IMG/VR virus record: IMGVR_UViG_3300042376_001553 | Coordinates: 1-35,908 of that record | Length of the DNA: 35,908 nucleotides | Direction: 5' to 3' (one strand) | DNA from: a virus | In this document: one piece after another, positions 6,437-12,976 of the stretch | Layout of the letters: each line of letters begins with the position of its first letter | Position numbering within the stretch: the stretch's first letter is position 1 | The notes under the pieces: model-generated | Database searches by the model: none | What the model saw: the letters and a program-made list of their open reading frames with translations, nothing else | Told to the model about the DNA's origin: nothing | Position numbers and translations under genes: made by a program

Positions 6437-6886
6437 TTAGTTGAAATAATTCTTACAAACTCTCCTGCTCAGCTCTCTTGCAGCCGCTTTCCTTATTGAA
6501 ATAGCGTCCTTATACAATGGCGTTCCGTCCGGGCTTGCTTCTTCTCTAAAATCAGCCCACAATAAAGAAGCAACAACAAAACAAGCTGCCGGCCTGTATT
6601 CCGTCGGAAAATGCAGCCCTGTAATATATTGCAGCTTTCCATTTTCAAGCGTCAGGCGCCCACTATTTTTGGAAAGATAGGCTGTTAGCTTTTCCTCTAA
6701 ATTATCAATCCTGCGGCCTGCAAGGTAGAGAAGCTCCTGAAAATCGTGCAAATCCTTTGTAATTTCTCGGCATTCCCCCCGGAAAGCCCTGATGCCGTTC
6801 GCATCCCTATAATCGGAGAAATAATTGTTTGCATCAATTCCAGAGCGCTGATAGGCAAATTTTTGAAGTTTTTCTAATGTTGTCAT
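6437..6886 (-). CDS. Hypothetical protein (149 aa)
   Basis: I start at MTTLEKLQKFAYQRSGIDAN; the same frame stays open upstream to 7132 but there it lies over a better gene. Helical, with AGRRIDNLEEKLTAYLSKNS and a C-terminal KDAISIRKAAARELSRRV segment. Not recognised. A 13-base gap rich in A/T precedes it. Confidence 0.7.
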   Translation of the reverse strand: MTTLEKLQKFAYQRSGIDANNYFSDYRDANGIRAFRGECREITKDLHDFQELLYLAGRRIDNLEEKLTAYLSKNSGRLTLENGKLQYITGLHFPTEYRPAACFVVASLLWADFREEASPDGTPLYKDAISIRKAAARELSRRVCKNYFN

Positions 6887-6899
6887 TTTAGTATTTATT

Positions 6900-7250
6900 T
6901 TAGAATGTTTCCGTACTTGGTAGAATTGTAAGAAGCTCAATGAAGTGTTTCTGCTCTCTTTGCTTTTCCGCTTCACAAAATTGGCTGAACGGGTACTTAT
7001 TGCGCTGTATTTGCTCCAATACATTGCGGCTGAATGTTGCCAAGTGGCCGGAAAATATCCGGTTTTTGTGGCGCTTGTGGAAAGAAACGGGCTCAAGGTC
7101 AATGTATCCGGATCGTATGTATTCTCCGTCAATTATGACATATTCGAGGCCGGAACAGCGACCTAAAATGCCGCGACAAAATTCGTTTGCTTTCTCAAAA
7201 CTGCTCAGAGTTCTGTAAGCGTTGGAGGATGTTTTTAAGATTATTTGCAT
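6900..7250 (-). CDS. Hypothetical basic protein (116 aa)
   Basis: Starts MQIILKTSSNAYRTLSSFEK, has one Cys (GRCSGLEYVIIDGEYIRSG region) and is rich in Arg/Lys/His with Phe/Tyr (SFHKRHKNRIFSGHLATFSR). Not recognised. The second gene of the run from 7520, separated from the first by two hairpins. Confidence 0.7.
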   Translation of the reverse strand: MQIILKTSSNAYRTLSSFEKANEFCRGILGRCSGLEYVIIDGEYIRSGYIDLEPVSFHKRHKNRIFSGHLATFSRNVLEQIQRNKYPFSQFCEAEKQREQKHFIELLTILPSTETF

Positions 7251-7275
7251 AGCTTTTTTGTTTTGTTAGACTAAG

Positions 7276-7313
7276 ACAGGGCAAGAAGCCCTGTTTCGGC
7301 CTTCCGGCCTCTT
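7276..7313. repeat. Two hairpins between genes 7317-7520 and 6900-7250
   Basis: ACAGGGC (7276-7282) pairs perfectly with GCCCTGT (7288-7294) around 5 bases. Next to it GGCC-TTCC-GGCC can form a second small hairpin. Neither strand has a clean T-tract after the stems, so a full terminator is doubtful. The position after the first gene of a long operon fits partial termination or an mRNA processing site. Confidence 0.55.
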
Positions 7314-7316
7314 CAG

Positions 7317-7520
7317 TTAGTCAGGTAGAACTTCATCTGCCCAACTTTCCCAAACCGATAATCCTGATGTATCTAATTCCTTCGCCTTTACTCTTGCTTC
7401 ATCTTCCGAATTTGCATCTACATTAAATTCAACTCTTTTTGTTTCGGGCTGGTCTAAATCAATATCTCTTGAAGGATTTACAACCAATAATAATGTTACT
7501 TCGAAATTTTTCGTTTTCAT
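7317..7520 (-). CDS. Small acidic hypothetical protein (67 aa)
   Basis: Starts MKTKNFEVTLLLVVNPSRDI and continues RVEFNVDANSEDEARVKAKE to an acidic Trp-containing end (WESWADEVLPD). The beta strand then helix layout resembles single-strand-repeat small phage proteins. The two much longer ORFs covering this place run into the low-complexity region and are not credible. First minus-strand gene left of the putative origin, so likely the start of the leftward operon. Confidence 0.72.
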   Translation of the reverse strand: MKTKNFEVTLLLVVNPSRDIDLDQPETKRVEFNVDANSEDEARVKAKELDTSGLSVWESWADEVLPD

Positions 7521-7542
7521 ATTTTTTTCGTTTTTGTTTCTG

Positions 7543-7550
7543 CAAATGTG
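7543..7550 (-). promoter_or_regulatory. Weak candidate promoter for the leftward operon
   Basis: Minus-strand CACATTTG differs from TAnnTTTG only at its first base and lies 22 bases before the ATG at 7520. No good TTG is found 19-21 bases upstream. It is the only near-match ahead of the 7520-2170 gene run. Confidence 0.4.
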
Positions 7551-7675
7551 AAATAAATAATTGGAACGGAAAGCCCGTTTTCGACGAACGGAAATAAAAT
7601 CGGGATGAATGGCAAAAAATAAGGGATGAGCGGATAGGAAATTCTGTTTTCTTTCGTGCGTGCGTGAACGGGAAA

Positions 7676-7947
7676 GGAACGAAAGGAAGGAAAGCGGGAA
7701 AGGAAGGAGGGAGGAAAGGAGGGAAGGCCATCCCTTTCCTTTCCGCCTTAATGGCTTTTCCGTTTCCGTCCTTCCGTCCTTCTGTTTCGTTTCCGTTTCC
7801 GTCCCTTCCTTCCGGCTTACAGCCGTTCCAATGGAAGGCGTTTTTAGTTTCCGTCCGTAGTGAGCACAGGAACGAACAGGAACGAACAGCATGACACAAG
7901 GAACGAAACAGAGGCACGGGGCTTAAGGGAAACGACTTTGGAACGAA
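7676..7947 (+). repeat. GGAACGAA iteron-like repeats (five copies)
   Basis: Exact GGAACGAA copies at 7676-7683, 7869-7876, 7879-7886, 7900-7907 and 7940-7947, all on the plus strand. The two at 7869 and 7879 are 10 bases apart, about one helical turn. A one-base variant, GGAACGGA, is at 7563. Direct repeats beside an initiator-like gene are typical of iteron origins; low-complexity sequence could also produce some of them by chance. Confidence 0.55.
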
Positions 7948-7953
7948 ACGGAA

Positions 7954-7973
7954 GGGAGGGGAGGGGAGGGGGG
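7954..7973 (+). other. G-quadruplex motif with single-base loops
   Basis: Four G-runs of 3, 4, 4 and 6 bases are separated by single A residues. One-base loops are the most stable class of intramolecular quadruplex. It lies inside the putative origin, directly after the last GGAACGAA repeat. Confidence 0.7.
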
Positions 7974-8288
7974 CCATCCCCATTACGTACTCTCACAGCT
8001 ACTGGGGGGCACGGGGTGTTTTCCTTTCGCTCCTGTTCTTTCCTTTAGGAGGGGGTACATAGTGGAAAAATATTTCCATTACAATTCCATGCGAAATGTG
8101 CGTTCCTGATAGCTCAGAAGGCGTTTTTACGTCCCTTTTCGTTCAAGGTCGTTTCTGATGTATTATTCAATATATGTATCCAAAACGAGAATGCTTGTAA
8201 CGTTATGAGAGAGTGTAAGTTACGCCACTTTTCAGAGGAAATAAATTTCCGCTTTTTTTCGTCCTTTTAAATGAATAATGGAAATAAA

Positions 8289-8320
8289 TTGCCGTTTCGG
8301 TAAAATATTTCCTATTTTTG
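8289..8320 (+). promoter_or_regulatory. Promoter of the Rep-like gene
   Basis: TTG (8289-8291), 21 bases, then TATTTTTG (8313-8320), a full TAnnTTTG match. The expected start of transcription is within a few bases of the ATG at 8329, so the mRNA would be nearly leaderless. The promoter also argues against an upstream in-frame start at 8278. Confidence 0.78.
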
Positions 8321-8328
8321 CTTTCATA

Positions 8329-8838
8329 ATGGAAAGAGAAGGTAAAAAATTTCCACGCAGAATTTTACGTCCTGAGATAAAGGAAGAGAGCCTTGGTCGC
8401 AATCCCTTTGTCGCTTCCTTGGAGATACGTGTTCGTCCCATTCGCAGTGGGTATGTTGCCGATGAGGACATGATAATGGTGGAAAACTTTGTGGACATGG
8501 AAATGGACACATACGCCAAAGTGTTCGACAAGTCTGAGCAGCGGATGATAATGGCTGGCCTTTCGTTTCGAGCCCTACAAGTGTGGACATGGAGTGTGTA
8601 CACGATAGAGAGCGGAAAGGATTATTTGTGGGTGAATGTAGTTCGTGTCATGGAGGAGTGCGGAATGAAGAGCATAAAGACGTTTAAGGCCGCTATAGCG
8701 GAATTGTGTCGTTATGGCTACATAGCCCCTTGTGTTGGCCACAAGAACGTCTATTGGATAAACCCCGCCATTGCCTTTAAAGGAAACAGGGCTAAGAAGT
8801 TCCCTGAGAATGTTGTACGTAAAAAAATAGAGGAATGA
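8329..8838 (+). CDS. Winged-helix replication initiator-like protein (RepL-like)
   Basis: 169 residues starting MEREGKKFPRRILRPEIKEE. The second half looks like a winged helix: WVNVVRVMEECGMKSIKTF, KAAIAELCRYGYIAPCVGHK, then NVYWINPAIAFKGNRAKKF. The last segment (helix, wing, YWINP and FKG-R) resembles RepL-type plasmid and phage replication initiators. Role by inference: binding the iteron-like repeats just upstream. The start is set by the promoter at 8289-8320. Its stop overlaps the next gene by four bases. A transcription regulator with the same fold is the alternative. Confidence 0.7.
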   Translation: MEREGKKFPRRILRPEIKEESLGRNPFVASLEIRVRPIRSGYVADEDMIMVENFVDMEMDTYAKVFDKSEQRMIMAGLSFRALQVWTWSVYTIESGKDYLWVNVVRVMEECGMKSIKTFKAAIAELCRYGYIAPCVGHKNVYWINPAIAFKGNRAKKFPENVVRKKIEE

Positions 8839-9017
8839 CAGAGCAGGAGTATAGAAAGCTTCACGAGGCCCATATAAGACGCTTGAACACTTTGGATAGA
8901 CAATACGCTTCTGACAGGCCGGATAGCCCTGAAGAGGCTGAATGGCTTGAGAAACGCATGAAGGAAGTGCTCTCTATGGAGCATAACGACACAAGTGAAA
9001 AAAATTTGCCATTTTAA
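8835..9017 (+). CDS. Small charged helical protein (60 aa)
   Basis: Starts MTEQEYRKLHEAHIRRLNTL and is almost all charged helix up to EKNLPF. It could form a coiled coil. ATGA overlap with the Rep-like gene suggests coupled translation and a linked role, perhaps as a partner of the initiator. Unrecognised. Confidence 0.7.
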   Translation: MTEQEYRKLHEAHIRRLNTLDRQYASDRPDSPEEAEWLEKRMKEVLSMEHNDTSEKNLPF

Positions 9018-9018
9018 T

Positions 9019-9026
9019 TATATTTG
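9019..9026 (+). promoter_or_regulatory. Promoter ahead of the Cys4 protein gene
   Basis: TATATTTG, full TAnnTTTG match, 8 bases before the ATG at 9035. The -33 position has GTG rather than TTG, so strength is uncertain. Confidence 0.55.
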
Positions 9027-9034
9027 CCCCCATT

Positions 9035-9244
9035 ATGGCCATAAATTACGCCCTCTGTTCAAACAAGAAGTGCCACATGAAGGCACAATGTTTACGCCAT
9101 TTCCTTTTCAAGAGCGACCTTAGAGCCCCTACAGACGAAGTGCAGGAGTTTTGGCCGTCCGAAGACGGGGAATGTCAGCATTTCCTTTCCTTTCTTTTTG
9201 ATAAAGAGGACGAATTGGACAACACAGCAGAAGGAAACGAATAA
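9035..9244 (+). CDS. Small Cys-motif protein (69 aa), DUF6078-like
   Basis: Starts MAINYALCSNKKCHMKAQCL: a C-x4-C-x5-C motif followed by a fourth Cys (GECQHFLSF) about 30 residues later. The spacing and the CLR or CHR after the third Cys match the protein at 16924-17139, so the two are probably paralogues. The pattern resembles DUF6078-type Bacteroidetes proteins. Zinc or iron-sulfur binding is likely but unproven. Confidence 0.72.
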   Translation: MAINYALCSNKKCHMKAQCLRHFLFKSDLRAPTDEVQEFWPSEDGECQHFLSFLFDKEDELDNTAEGNE

Positions 9245-9249
9245 CGAAT

Positions 9250-9573
9250 ATGGGAAGCATTCTTACAGGCTATTTAGACAGCCTTCCTGAAGAAATAAAA
9301 AACCCCTTGGCCGAGTTTAAGAAGGACACGGAGAGGGCTAAACAGGAAAGCATTGAGCAAAATGTTAATTCTCCGAAGCATTACGGAGGAGAGGGGAACG
9401 TTTACGAGGTGATTAATGTAATAGAGGCACACGGAATGGGGCATGATTTCTGCCTTGGGAATTGCTTGAAGTACCTCCTGAGAGCGGGAAAGAAAACGGA
9501 ATGCCCCTTGGAGGACTTAAAGAAAGCTCAATGGTATTTAAATAGACTAATAACGCAATGGGAGAACAAATGA
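9250..9573 (+). CDS. DUF3310-family protein
   Basis: 107 residues. After a 40-residue N-terminal part, the DUF3310 (PF11753) signature is clear: VNSPKHYGGEG, VYEVINVIEAHGMGHDFCLG, NCLKYLLRAGKK and EDLKKAQWYLNRLI. The family is common in phages and is annotated as a nucleotide-kinase-like or SaV-like domain; the reaction is not firmly known. It lies 5 bases after the upstream gene and overlaps the next start. Confidence 0.85.
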   Translation: MGSILTGYLDSLPEEIKNPLAEFKKDTERAKQESIEQNVNSPKHYGGEGNVYEVINVIEAHGMGHDFCLGNCLKYLLRAGKKTECPLEDLKKAQWYLNRLITQWENK

Positions 9574-9830
9574 GAACAAGGGAGGCGAGCGAAACGGCCA
9601 TAAAACAACTTGAGAGGGAGGTGGCGTTCCTTGAAACGCAACAGACAGAGCTTATACGCAAGAAATGGGCCTTAGAGGACAAAATAAGAAAGCAACAAGA
9701 GCTTATTGAACGCTTCCAATTTGAGGGCCAGGAGGCTAAAAAGGGCCTTTCTGTGTGGAAAAAAGTGGCCTTAATGTTTGCTGTGCTGTGGGGCCTCGTG
9801 CTTTCCTTTTTCAATATTGACAGAAAATGA
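9570..9830 (+). CDS. Coiled-coil protein with C-terminal membrane helix
   Basis: A long charged coiled coil (TAIKQLEREVAFLETQQTEL, then RKKWALEDKIRKQQELIERF) followed by a hydrophobic helix VALMFAVLWGLVLSFF near the C-terminus. I prefer the ATG at 9570, which overlaps the stop of the DUF3310 gene (ATGA) and has GGGAG upstream; the alternative ATG at 9558 adds four residues. Could be tail-anchored in the membrane, spanin-like in look, but function is not shown. Confidence 0.7.
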   Translation: MRTREASETAIKQLEREVAFLETQQTELIRKKWALEDKIRKQQELIERFQFEGQEAKKGLSVWKKVALMFAVLWGLVLSFFNIDRK

Positions 9831-9842
9831 AAGGAATTCCGC

Positions 9843-9850
9843 TATATTTG
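9843..9850 (+). promoter_or_regulatory. Promoter of a short RNA
   Basis: TATATTTG full -7 match. The closest TTG (9817-9819) is 23 bases upstream, slightly long. No ORF follows before the terminator at 9912-9938. Confidence 0.5.
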
Positions 9851-9855
9851 CTGTT

Positions 9856-9938
9856 AGTTGAAAATTAAATTGAATTTAAGAATTCATTTTGCTTTGTCAT
9901 AGCAAAAAAGGGAGAGGCCAATGGCTTCTCTTTTTATT
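9856..9938 (+). ncRNA. Candidate small RNA of about 80 bases
   Basis: Bounded by a TATATTTG promoter and a Rho-independent terminator with no ORF in between. It contains a perfect hairpin, TTTTGCT-7 bases-AGCAAAA, followed by the terminator stem. Most of the 5' part is unstructured A/T-rich sequence. The alternative is a leftover leader or simply the 3' end of the upstream operon with a chance -7 match. Confidence 0.4.
9912..9938 (+). terminator. Rho-independent terminator
   Basis: GAGAGGCC (9912-9919) pairs with GGCTTCTC (9923-9930), one G-U pair, around a 3-base loop. TTTTTATTTT follows and an A-run precedes it. It ends the 8329-9830 transcription unit or the short RNA at 9856. The flanking A-run may allow weak termination on the other strand too. 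Confidence 0.8.
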
Positions 9939-9945
9939 TTATGCT

Positions 9946-9953
9946 TATATTTG
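9946..9953 (+). promoter_or_regulatory. Promoter of the metallophosphoesterase gene
   Basis: TATATTTG, full -7 match, 18 bases before the ATG at 9972 and just after the terminator. This position supports the 9972 start over the in-frame ATG at 9921, which lies upstream of the promoter and inside the terminator. No TTG at the ideal spacing. Confidence 0.55.
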
Positions 9954-9971
9954 TATTTCAATACATTAGAA

Positions 9972-10994
9972 ATGACAAAATCAAGCGTTGCTCGTTCCTT
10001 TCGTGATAGATACGGAATGGAATTGCCGACAAAGAAATTAGCAAGGATGATGTACGAGGCCCATCCCCTTCTTTTTACGAATGTGGAGGATGCAAGAAGC
10101 GTTCTGCGCTACATTGAAGGAAAGAACGGAGAAAAGAACAGGGAATACATTAAAGACAAGGAGCATTACATATACGGGGCTCGCCCTCTCAATCCCTACA
10201 GCCTCCCGGCAAGCGACGAAAAAGAATACGTTCCACACGTTATAGAAGGGCCACAGCGAATTGCGGCCCTTTTTGATGTCCATGCCCCCTATCACAGCAT
10301 AGAAGCGCTCACAGCGGCCTTAGAATGGCTACACGAGCAGGAGCCTACAATTCTCCTCATAGGAGGGGACTTCTTTGATTTCTATGGCCTGTCACGCTTT
10401 ATGAAAAACCCTGATAAACGTTCTCCTGCCGAGGAAATAAGAATAGGCGTGGAATTGCTGAAGGCCCTGTACGTTGCCCTGAAGCCTAAGAACGTCATAT
10501 TTAAAATGGGCAACCACGATGAACGCTTTGAGCACTTCCTGTGGCAGAAGATGGGGGAGATGAGCGGGCTTCAAGATTTGGAGGAACTGAAGGAAATCAC
10601 GCTTGAGAACATTCTTCGTAAACGGCTCGGACATGAGATGATTCCTCTTGAATTCGTGGGGGACAAGCGCATCATTAAGGCAGGCAATTTGAACATAGCT
10701 CATGGCCACGAGTTTCCTTCGGGGATAAGTTCGCCAGTGAATATAGCCAGGGGGCTTTACATGAGGGCCAAGGCAGACGCTATATGTGGCCATCACCACA
10801 GGTCATCAAATCACGTAGAACAGGACATTAACGGGCACATGATTACAACGTGGTCTGTGGGCTGCCTGTGCGACCTTCACCCCCTCTATATGCCCATTAA
10901 TTCATGGAATCACGGCGTAGCCCTCATTACGCTTGACGAGGAAGGAAACGTAGACGTTCAGAACAAGCGAATAAAGAACGGGAGGATTATGTAA
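9972..10994 (+). CDS. Calcineurin-like metallophosphoesterase
   Basis: 340 residues with the metallophosphatase motifs in order: D102-x-H104 in FDVHAPYH, GGDFFDF, GNHDERF, HGHEFP and GHHHRSSNH. These provide the two-metal centre. Family members hydrolyse phosphodiesters; phage versions are seen in replication regions, but the natural substrate cannot be read here. The N-terminal 90 residues (MTKSSVARSFRDRYGMELPT) are a small helical extension that might bind DNA. It has its own promoter at 9946 and follows a terminator, so it begins a new unit. Confidence 0.88.
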   Translation: MTKSSVARSFRDRYGMELPTKKLARMMYEAHPLLFTNVEDARSVLRYIEGKNGEKNREYIKDKEHYIYGARPLNPYSLPASDEKEYVPHVIEGPQRIAALFDVHAPYHSIEALTAALEWLHEQEPTILLIGGDFFDFYGLSRFMKNPDKRSPAEEIRIGVELLKALYVALKPKNVIFKMGNHDERFEHFLWQKMGEMSGLQDLEELKEITLENILRKRLGHEMIPLEFVGDKRIIKAGNLNIAHGHEFPSGISSPVNIARGLYMRAKADAICGHHHRSSNHVEQDINGHMITTWSVGCLCDLHPLYMPINSWNHGVALITLDEEGNVDVQNKRIKNGRIM

Positions 10995-10999
10995 CTTTG
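10992..10999 (+). promoter_or_regulatory. Candidate promoter ahead of gene 11028
   Basis: TAACTTTG, full TAnnTTTG match overlapping the stop of the upstream gene. The 28-base leader before ATG is A-rich. No clear -33 TTG. Confidence 0.5.
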
Positions 11000-11027
11000 C
11001 ATTTAACAAACATTAAAAAATACAGAC

Positions 11028-11516
11028 ATGGCAGAGGATAATAAAAAACAAAAAAATGGAGACAATAAAACATATCATCCAAGGATGTTTCCAGCATTTA
11101 GCAACCCTGAATATCTTTTAGAAAAAGAAGGTTCTCTTGTAAAAAAACACAGCAAACCAGAAGCAACTGCGGATAGTTCTGGTTTTTTTGTGAAACAATA
11201 TATAGACCTTAAAAAAGAAAGGAATGATATTAAAAGCGGCAAAAAAAAATTAACGCTTAATCAATTTATTGACCCAAATAATCCTTACAAAAACAGAGAT
11301 TATACGGGAGAGTTAAGAGAAAAAATGCACGAAGCTGCGAATAATTATTGGAGGCAAAAAGATAAAATGAAAGAAGGCATTATATTCGACCATGACAAAG
11401 ACGGCCACCTCATAAACCCCATATCCTCCAAGAAGGAAATAAAGCCAGCCGCTATTGTGACTCCCGTAAAACGGCCCTCTGAAGCCGTTATGAAAAAGCT
11501 AACAGGCAAGAAATAA
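11028..11516 (+). CDS. Hypothetical basic protein (162 aa)
   Basis: Very Lys-rich, starting MAEDNKKQKNGDNKTYHPRM and ending PVKRPSEAVMKKLTGKK. Likely largely disordered or helical. The first two-thirds is unusually A-rich with AAA codons, then base composition shifts near 11390 to the surrounding GC-richer style. That suggests the front part was exchanged by recombination. No known family. Its stop overlaps the next ATG (TAATG). Confidence 0.75.
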   Translation: MAEDNKKQKNGDNKTYHPRMFPAFSNPEYLLEKEGSLVKKHSKPEATADSSGFFVKQYIDLKKERNDIKSGKKKLTLNQFIDPNNPYKNRDYTGELREKMHEAANNYWRQKDKMKEGIIFDHDKDGHLINPISSKKEIKPAAIVTPVKRPSEAVMKKLTGKK

Positions 11517-12061
11517 TGCCCAAACACACTCCCCTTCCGTTCCATTTCTATGTGAACGTCAATAACGCCTTCCTTGGCCCCGATATGCCACAGGGCGTTA
11601 CGAAAGCTATATGGCACGGGGTGTATTGCCGGGAGTACCAAGTGCTTTCCTGCCACGTGTTCCTTGAGAGCGGGGCGCATTGGAGTGGGCTTCCAATTCA
11701 AGCATTGTCAGCCACAGAAGATTTCCGTCACGACAGCAACGTGCTGATGCCTTGGTGCGGAATGGGAGAGGAAATAGAGGCCATATATATGCCGTTCCTT
11801 GAGGGCTTAGAGGCAAGGCCAATGATTGACCCCGGCAATCCAAAAGGAAGGCACACAGGAATTATTATTGATTGGAAGGACGGCTACTCCCGCTATCCAG
11901 AGGAGCACAAGCCCCTCTCCCTCATTGCCCTTGAAACGGGACAGTTCGTTCTGTTCCCTAACAACTATGTGACGTATAAAGAAAAGCACTTTGTTAATGA
12001 GAAGGCAAAGGAGAACATGAAGCATTACAGGAGGGGAGAGGAAGTGTATTGGGAGAAATAA
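11516..12061 (+). CDS. Hypothetical protein (181 aa)
   Basis: A well-folded-looking protein, MPKHTPLPFHFYVNVNNAFL at the start, with GVTKAIWHGVYCREYQVLSC, SGLPIQALSATEDF and PWCGMGEEIEAIYMPFLEGL segments, and a basic C-terminus. I have a sense of similar proteins in other gut Bacteroidetes phages but cannot name a function. Between a basic protein and a Pro-rich one, before the replication genes. Confidence 0.78.
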   Translation: MPKHTPLPFHFYVNVNNAFLGPDMPQGVTKAIWHGVYCREYQVLSCHVFLESGAHWSGLPIQALSATEDFRHDSNVLMPWCGMGEEIEAIYMPFLEGLEARPMIDPGNPKGRHTGIIIDWKDGYSRYPEEHKPLSLIALETGQFVLFPNNYVTYKEKHFVNEKAKENMKHYRRGEEVYWEK

Positions 12062-12062
12062 C

Positions 12063-12070
12063 TAAATTTG
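12063..12070 (+). promoter_or_regulatory. Candidate promoter with near-zero leader
   Basis: TAAATTTG, full -7 match, only four bases before the ATG at 12075. If used, transcription starts on or next to the A of the ATG. No TTG at standard spacing. Confidence 0.5.
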
Positions 12071-12074
12071 CGTT

Positions 12075-12938
12075 ATGGCAGACAAGAATTTCAAAGGAGG
12101 TCCAGGAGGCAGGCTCAAAGCAGCAGCGGCTAATTTTATAAAACCTACAACGCAGGATTCGCTGGACTTATATAATCAGGCCAAGGTTATAAATAAGTTT
12201 TATGGCTCAAACTCAAATTATCAAAAAGTAAGCGAAACTCCTTTTGATAAATATTTAAAGCAAAACAAAACAAGTTATAAGGACTTATTAACAGAACCAA
12301 GTGGTTCTTACGGAATTACTCTTTTATCAAGGCCATCAAATGTAAAAACTTTAAATCAAGAATTTGGTACAAAAACAACTTCAAAAGAACTTGAGAGTAA
12401 GTTTAAAAACAAAGGAGTTTTTAGTGCATATCCAAATTTATTTAGAGGTCACTATGATGTCTATACAAATCCTAATGTCCCACCAATCTATCTGCATCCT
12501 TCTATAAAACCACAATTCGTTACACAGTATGAGGCTGGGGTATATACGGATGTGGCAGATGTACCAAAATATGACCCAATTGCTATTAAGCCCGTTTCTA
12601 TGCTCACGCCAAAAGAGCGTCAGTTAAGAGAGAAAAAATATGGGTCAATATCTCCCGTTCAAGTAATAAAACGCAAAGTTTCCGAGGAGGTAGAACCTCT
12701 CGCTCCTCGGCAATATCCCGCTCCAACATTCACTCCAGGCGAAATGATTGCTCCTGTAATGCGCCCTGTAAGCGTTCCTGAGCCAATGCCTATGAAAGAG
12801 CCTGTAATGGAAGAGGAGGTTGTTACGGAGCGTCCTATGAGTCGTAAGCCCCCAAGAGCCGTTATGCCACGGAGGGCAGGGGGATGGAGCAATCAGCCGT
12901 TGCTTATGAAGCTCTTCCCGAAACTTTACGAGAAATAA
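12075..12938 (+). CDS. Hypothetical protein with Pro/Met-rich C-terminal part (287 aa)
   Basis: Starts MADKNFKGGPGGRLKAAAAN. The middle is AT-rich in DNA and Lys/Asn/Tyr-rich in protein; from about residue 175 it becomes Pro/Val/Met/Glu-rich (FTPGEMIAPVMRPVSVPEPM) and ends in a basic, aromatic tail with RRAGGWSNQPLLMKLFPKLY. The shift in base composition within the gene suggests mosaic exchange. May be a structural or scaffold-type protein; no family recognised. Confidence 0.72.
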   Translation: MADKNFKGGPGGRLKAAAANFIKPTTQDSLDLYNQAKVINKFYGSNSNYQKVSETPFDKYLKQNKTSYKDLLTEPSGSYGITLLSRPSNVKTLNQEFGTKTTSKELESKFKNKGVFSAYPNLFRGHYDVYTNPNVPPIYLHPSIKPQFVTQYEAGVYTDVADVPKYDPIAIKPVSMLTPKERQLREKKYGSISPVQVIKRKVSEEVEPLAPRQYPAPTFTPGEMIAPVMRPVSVPEPMPMKEPVMEEEVVTERPMSRKPPRAVMPRRAGGWSNQPLLMKLFPKLYEK

Positions 12939-12940
12939 TT

Positions 12941-12972
12941 TTGGAATTGTGAAATAAAGCTGCCTACCTTTG
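12941..12972 (+). promoter_or_regulatory. Strong promoter of the structured RNA
   Basis: TTG (12941-12943), 21 bases, TACCTTTG (12965-12972). The spacer contains GTGAAATAA, as in the promoters at 35-66 and 29352-29382. Confidence 0.78.
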
Positions 12973-12976
12973 CAGA

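Larger units (their letters stand above)
7555..8288. other. Candidate replication origin region (non-coding)
   Basis: About 735 bases without a credible gene between divergent operons. It alternates strongly purine-rich and pyrimidine-rich blocks on one strand (purine about 7660-7735, pyrimidine about 7738-7820, purine about 7865-7975). It has five GGAACGAA copies (7676, 7869, 7879, 7900, 7940), a G-quadruplex motif (7954-7973), and then a more A/T-rich stretch (8055-8290). It ends at the promoter of a Rep-like gene. Iterons, skew, AT-rich flank and adjacent initiator together fit an origin; not proven. Confidence 0.5.

Noticed and set aside
7676-7947. CRISPR array
   Set aside because: The repeats are only 8 bases, irregularly spaced, with low-complexity sequence between them and no cas genes.
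7459-8048. Long ORFs on both strands through the purine/pyrimidine-rich region
   Set aside because: Their products are low-complexity Pro/Ser/Phe or Arg/Glu strings produced by skewed sequence; the region has a better explanation as non-coding.
8278-8328. Upstream in-frame start for the Rep-like gene
   Set aside because: It lies upstream of and within a full promoter, so it could not be in that transcript.
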